Of a stretch of DNA of 64,000 bases, positions 61,751-64,000 are shown piece by piece (the first letter of the stretch is position 1; the number at the start of each line of letters is the position of its first letter). The DNA lies in the NCBI RefSeq assembly GCF_021730615.1, contig NZ_JAJLMN010000001.1, positions 3,855,501 through 3,919,500 on the forward strand, in the 5' to 3' direction. Position numbers and translations under genes: made by a program. The notes under the pieces are model-generated. The model worked only from the letters and a program-made list of their open reading frames with translations. It had not been told where the DNA came from and did not search any database. The stretch comes from Lichenibacterium dinghuense (lineage in GTDB: Bacteria > Pseudomonadota > Alphaproteobacteria > Rhizobiales > Beijerinckiaceae).

Positions 61751-63310
61751 ATGAACGGAGCGGACCGCCTGTGCGACACGCTGCTCGCCAACGGCGTCGA
61801 CGTGTGCTTCGCCAACCCCGGCACGTCGGAGATGCATTTCGTGGCGGCGCTCGACCGCCGCCCGCGGATGCGCTGCGTGCTGGGCCTGTTCGAGGGCGTG
61901 GTGACGGCCGCGGCCGACGGCTACGCCCGCATGGCCGGGACGCCCGCCGCGACGCTGCTCCACACGGGGCCGGGCCTCGCCAACGGCCTCGCCAACCTCC
62001 ACAACGCGCGCCGCGCCCGCACCCCCATGGTCAACGTCGTGGGCGACCACGCCGGCTACCACCTGCCCTATGACGCTCCGCTGACGAGCGACATCGACTC
62101 GCTCGCCCGGCCCATGTCGCACTGGCTGCGCCGCTGCACGGGCCCGGACGACGTCGGCCCCGCCGCCGCGGCGGCGATCGTCGCGGCGCGCAGCCACCCC
62201 GGCGTCGCCACGCTGGTGCTGCCCGCCGACGCGGCTTGGGGCGATGCCGGCGGTCCCGCTGACATCGCGCCGGCGCAGATCCCGGCGCCGCGCGCCGTGC
62301 CGGAGGAGCGGGTCGCCGCCGCCGCCGAGGCGATCCGCCGGGCGGGGCCCCGCGCCGGCCTCCTGCTGCGCCACGAGGGCCTGCGCGCGGATGGGCTGGA
62401 GGTGGCGGGGCGCATCGCCGCCGCGACCGGGGCGCGGCTCTTCGCGCCCGTGCAGATCCCGCGCGTCGAGGCCGGGCTCGGCCGCGTGCCCGTCACCAAG
62501 ATCCCCTACGCGATCGACCTCGCGCTGAAGTGCCTCGCCGAGGTCGACGTGCTCGTGCTCGTCGGCGCGCCCGAGCCGGTGGCCTTCTTCGCCTATCCGG
62601 GTAAGCCGAGCCGCCTGCTGCCCGAGGGCGCGCCGGCGCTGCTCCTGGCGGAGCCGGGCGAGGACATCACCGGCGCGCTCGCCGCCCTGGCCGACCGGCT
62701 CGGGGCCAAGGCGCCGCCGGAGGTCGCGCGGCCCGCGCCGCTCGAGGGCGCGCCGTCCGGCGACCTCACCGACGCGGCGCTGTCGCGCTCGATCGCCATG
62801 CTGATGCCGGAGGGCGCCATCGTGGTCGACGAGGGGCTGACCACGGCCCGCTCGGCCTTCGACCTCCTCAAGGGCGCGCCGCCGCACGACTACCTGATGC
62901 TGACGGGCGGCGCGATCGGCATGGGGCCGGGCGCCGCGGCCGGCGCCGCGCTGGGCGCGCCGGGGCGCAAGGTGGTGGCGCTGCAGGCGGACGGCTCCGG
63001 CCTCTACACCGTGCAGGGCCTGTGGACGCAGGCGCGCGAGAAGCTCGACGTGGTGACGATCGTCTTCTCCAACCGCGCCTACGCGATCCTGCAGCGCGAG
63101 ATGCGCAACGTCGGCGTGACCGAGTTCGGCGAGAACGCAAAGCGCATGATGCAGATCGACGATCCCGCGGTCGATTGGGTGTCGCTCGCCAACGGCTTCG
63201 GCGTCGAGGGCGCGGCGGTCGAGACCGCGGAAGGGTTCCACGCCGTGCTGGACTACGCGCTGAGCCGGGACAGGCAGGGGCCGTTCCTGATCGAGGCCGT
63301 GATGGCGTGA
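61751..63310 (+). CDS. Thiamine diphosphate-dependent enzyme (acetolactate synthase large subunit-like)
   Basis: A 519-residue three-domain ThDP enzyme. The N-terminal PYR domain has NPGTSEMHFVAAL and the conserved Glu in LFEGVVTAAADGYARM. The central domain covers about 190-330. The C-terminal PP domain has GGAIGMGPGAAAGAALG and ADGSGLYTVQGLWTQAREKLDVVTIVFSN, the metal/diphosphate motif. It lacks an adjacent small regulatory subunit and looks closer to benzoylformate decarboxylase-like homologues than to true IlvB. It cleaves or joins 2-oxo acids; the substrate is unknown. A double-hairpin repeat follows. Confidence 0.9.
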   Translation: MNGADRLCDTLLANGVDVCFANPGTSEMHFVAALDRRPRMRCVLGLFEGVVTAAADGYARMAGTPAATLLHTGPGLANGLANLHNARRARTPMVNVVGDHAGYHLPYDAPLTSDIDSLARPMSHWLRRCTGPDDVGPAAAAAIVAARSHPGVATLVLPADAAWGDAGGPADIAPAQIPAPRAVPEERVAAAAEAIRRAGPRAGLLLRHEGLRADGLEVAGRIAAATGARLFAPVQIPRVEAGLGRVPVTKIPYAIDLALKCLAEVDVLVLVGAPEPVAFFAYPGKPSRLLPEGAPALLLAEPGEDITGALAALADRLGAKAPPEVARPAPLEGAPSGDLTDAALSRSIAMLMPEGAIVVDEGLTTARSAFDLLKGAPPHDYLMLTGGAIGMGPGAAAGAALGAPGRKVVALQADGSGLYTVQGLWTQAREKLDVVTIVFSNRAYAILQREMRNVGVTEFGENAKRMMQIDDPAVDWVSLANGFGVEGAAVETAEGFHAVLDYALSRDRQGPFLIEAVMA

Positions 63311-63320
63311 AAAGTGGTTT

Positions 63321-63364
63321 CGAAAGGCCTCGGCCTTTCGCGGGTTTCAGGGCAGAGCCCTGAA
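63321..63364 (+). repeat. Double-hairpin dispersed repeat, copy B
   Basis: CGAAAGGCC-TC-GGCCTTTCG (63321-63340) and TTCAGGGC-AGA-GCCCTGAA (63346-63364) follow the stop of the ThDP enzyme by ten bases. Copy A at 33379-33421 has the same plan with compensating base changes in both stems. Confidence 0.75.
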
Positions 63365-63411
63365 GGACATGCGTTTGGCGCTCCCTGCGCCGGTTTGTGG
63401 TCGGTCGAGTG

Positions 63412-63804
63412 ATGGTCGGAAAAGTGGAAGCCTACGCGGCGCTGGGCGCCGCGCTGAAGAACGAGCGCTGGGCCTGGTCGGGCCACGGCGAGGACGGGAC
63501 CACGGTGGTGGTCACGCTCTGGGCCGACAAGCTGCGCGACGTGCCGGGCGGCGGCCACCGCTACGACCTGTTCGACGCGCCCGACCTCGACGCCTGGCGC
63601 ACCAAGCGCGGCAACCGCGAGCGCATCCGCGACCTCGTGATGGCGCGCGACCACGCGGACGGGCTGTTCAAGGTCGTGGTCGGCCGGGCCAACGAGGAGG
63701 GCGACGCCATGCTGGAGGGGTCGGTCTACGAGGCCTCCGACATCGTCATGCGGCTGATCGACCTCGACGAGACCACGGGCGAGTTCAGCGCCGAGAGCGT
63801 GTGA
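63412..63804 (+). CDS. Hypothetical protein
   Basis: A protein of about 130 residues (start ATG 63412; GTG 63397 also possible). It contains ERWAWSGHGEDGTTVVVTLWADKL, a GNRERIRDLVMARDH helix and KVVVGRANEEGDAMLEG, suggesting a mixed alpha/beta fold. No family or partner is recognised; it has no signal peptide. It is likely a genuine gene by composition and length. Confidence 0.65.
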   Translation: MVGKVEAYAALGAALKNERWAWSGHGEDGTTVVVTLWADKLRDVPGGGHRYDLFDAPDLDAWRTKRGNRERIRDLVMARDHADGLFKVVVGRANEEGDAMLEGSVYEASDIVMRLIDLDETTGEFSAESV

Positions 63805-63894
63805 GCGCGCCGCCCGATTGTCGGGCCGGGCTCCGGTCTCCTAGGATGGACTCCGCCGGAGCGAAGCCCGGCGAAGCGACATCCGGGAGGAATC

Positions 63895-64000
63895 ATGCAG
63901 GCCATCTCGCGCGCGGCCGCCTGCGCCGCCGCCCTCGTCCTCGCGTCCGCGGCCTCGGCCGAGACCGCCGCCGTCCCGCCCGACTTTTCCGCCCTGGAGA
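63895..64000 (+). CDS. Secreted protein of unknown type, 3' end beyond window
   Basis: ATG 63895 follows GGGAGGAATC and opens a frame that runs off the right edge after 35 codons. The visible part is a classical signal peptide (MQAISRAAACAAALVLASA...ASA) followed by ETAAVPPDFSALE. The mature protein lies outside the window, so no function can be given. Confidence 0.8.
   Translation, partial: MQAISRAAACAAALVLASAASAETAAVPPDFSALE

Noticed and set aside
1-64000. CRISPR array, rRNA or tRNA genes
   Set aside because: No regularly spaced repeats and no recognisable tRNA or rRNA sequence were seen; a covariance-model scan would be needed to exclude tRNAs fully.

Overview
The window is very GC-rich, densely coding DNA from an alphaproteobacterium, most likely a Hyphomicrobiales (Rhizobiales) member. 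This rests on the coaE-dnaQ pair, a DUF2778 envelope protein, a short alphaproteobacterial-type flagellin, two perfect TTAA-N7-TTAA CtrA-type boxes and the gene style in general; the genus cannot be named from sequence alone. The first and last genes are cut by the window edges.

Region 1 (1-11,017) is sugar and sugar-acid metabolism. A HDAC-like amidohydrolase, a class I aminotransferase, an enolase-superfamily dehydratase and a gluconate 5-dehydrogenase-like SDR form a tightly overlapping operon. A divergent RpiR-type regulator follows, and then a sugar isomerase/epimerase, a complete ribose-type ABC importer and a ribokinase-family kinase. Palindromic operator candidates lie between regulator and catabolic operon. 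Region 2 (11,269-26,428) is housekeeping and mixed: ugd, the ffh/unknown/rpsP operon with a perfect palindrome at its end, small lipoproteins, a luciferase-like oxidoreductase, a stand-alone urease alpha subunit, an AraC regulator with an EamA transporter, a serine carboxypeptidase and gnd.

Region 3 (26,600-31,970) is a mobile-element landing zone. It holds an IS630-type element beside an orphan Phd/YefM antitoxin, small exported proteins, and a small secreted-protein gene split by an IS630 copy that is itself split by an IS5-family element. All junctions can be resolved to the base: a TA duplication for the IS630 and a TGA duplication for the IS5.

Region 4 (31,994-55,096) is chromosomal again: a DHA2 transporter, an ABC exporter, a gluconate-dehydrogenase-subunit-3/GMC/GH1 operon, gshB, two small membrane proteins, a two-component system, a patatin-like lipoprotein, an aldo/keto reductase, a DUF2778 protein, a YghU-type GST, a LuxR-type regulator, a UvrD-like helicase, a metallophosphoesterase, an amidase and KDPG aldolase. 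Several dispersed hairpin repeats lie at gene ends.

Region 5 (55,382-60,355) starts with a lone flagellin and then enters visibly AT-richer DNA with a compact three-gene operon: a ParA/MinD-like ATPase, a small helical protein and a third helical protein with a YxxxS-xxx-H motif. A second IS630 copy sits in the ATPase gene and an in-frame TAA interrupts the third gene. A 14-bp inverted repeat and reiterated 10-mers lie upstream. This is the best candidate here for an undescribed system, present as a decaying copy. Region 6 (60,356-64,000) returns to core genes (dnaQ, coaE), a ThDP-dependent enzyme, a small unknown protein and the start of a secreted protein.
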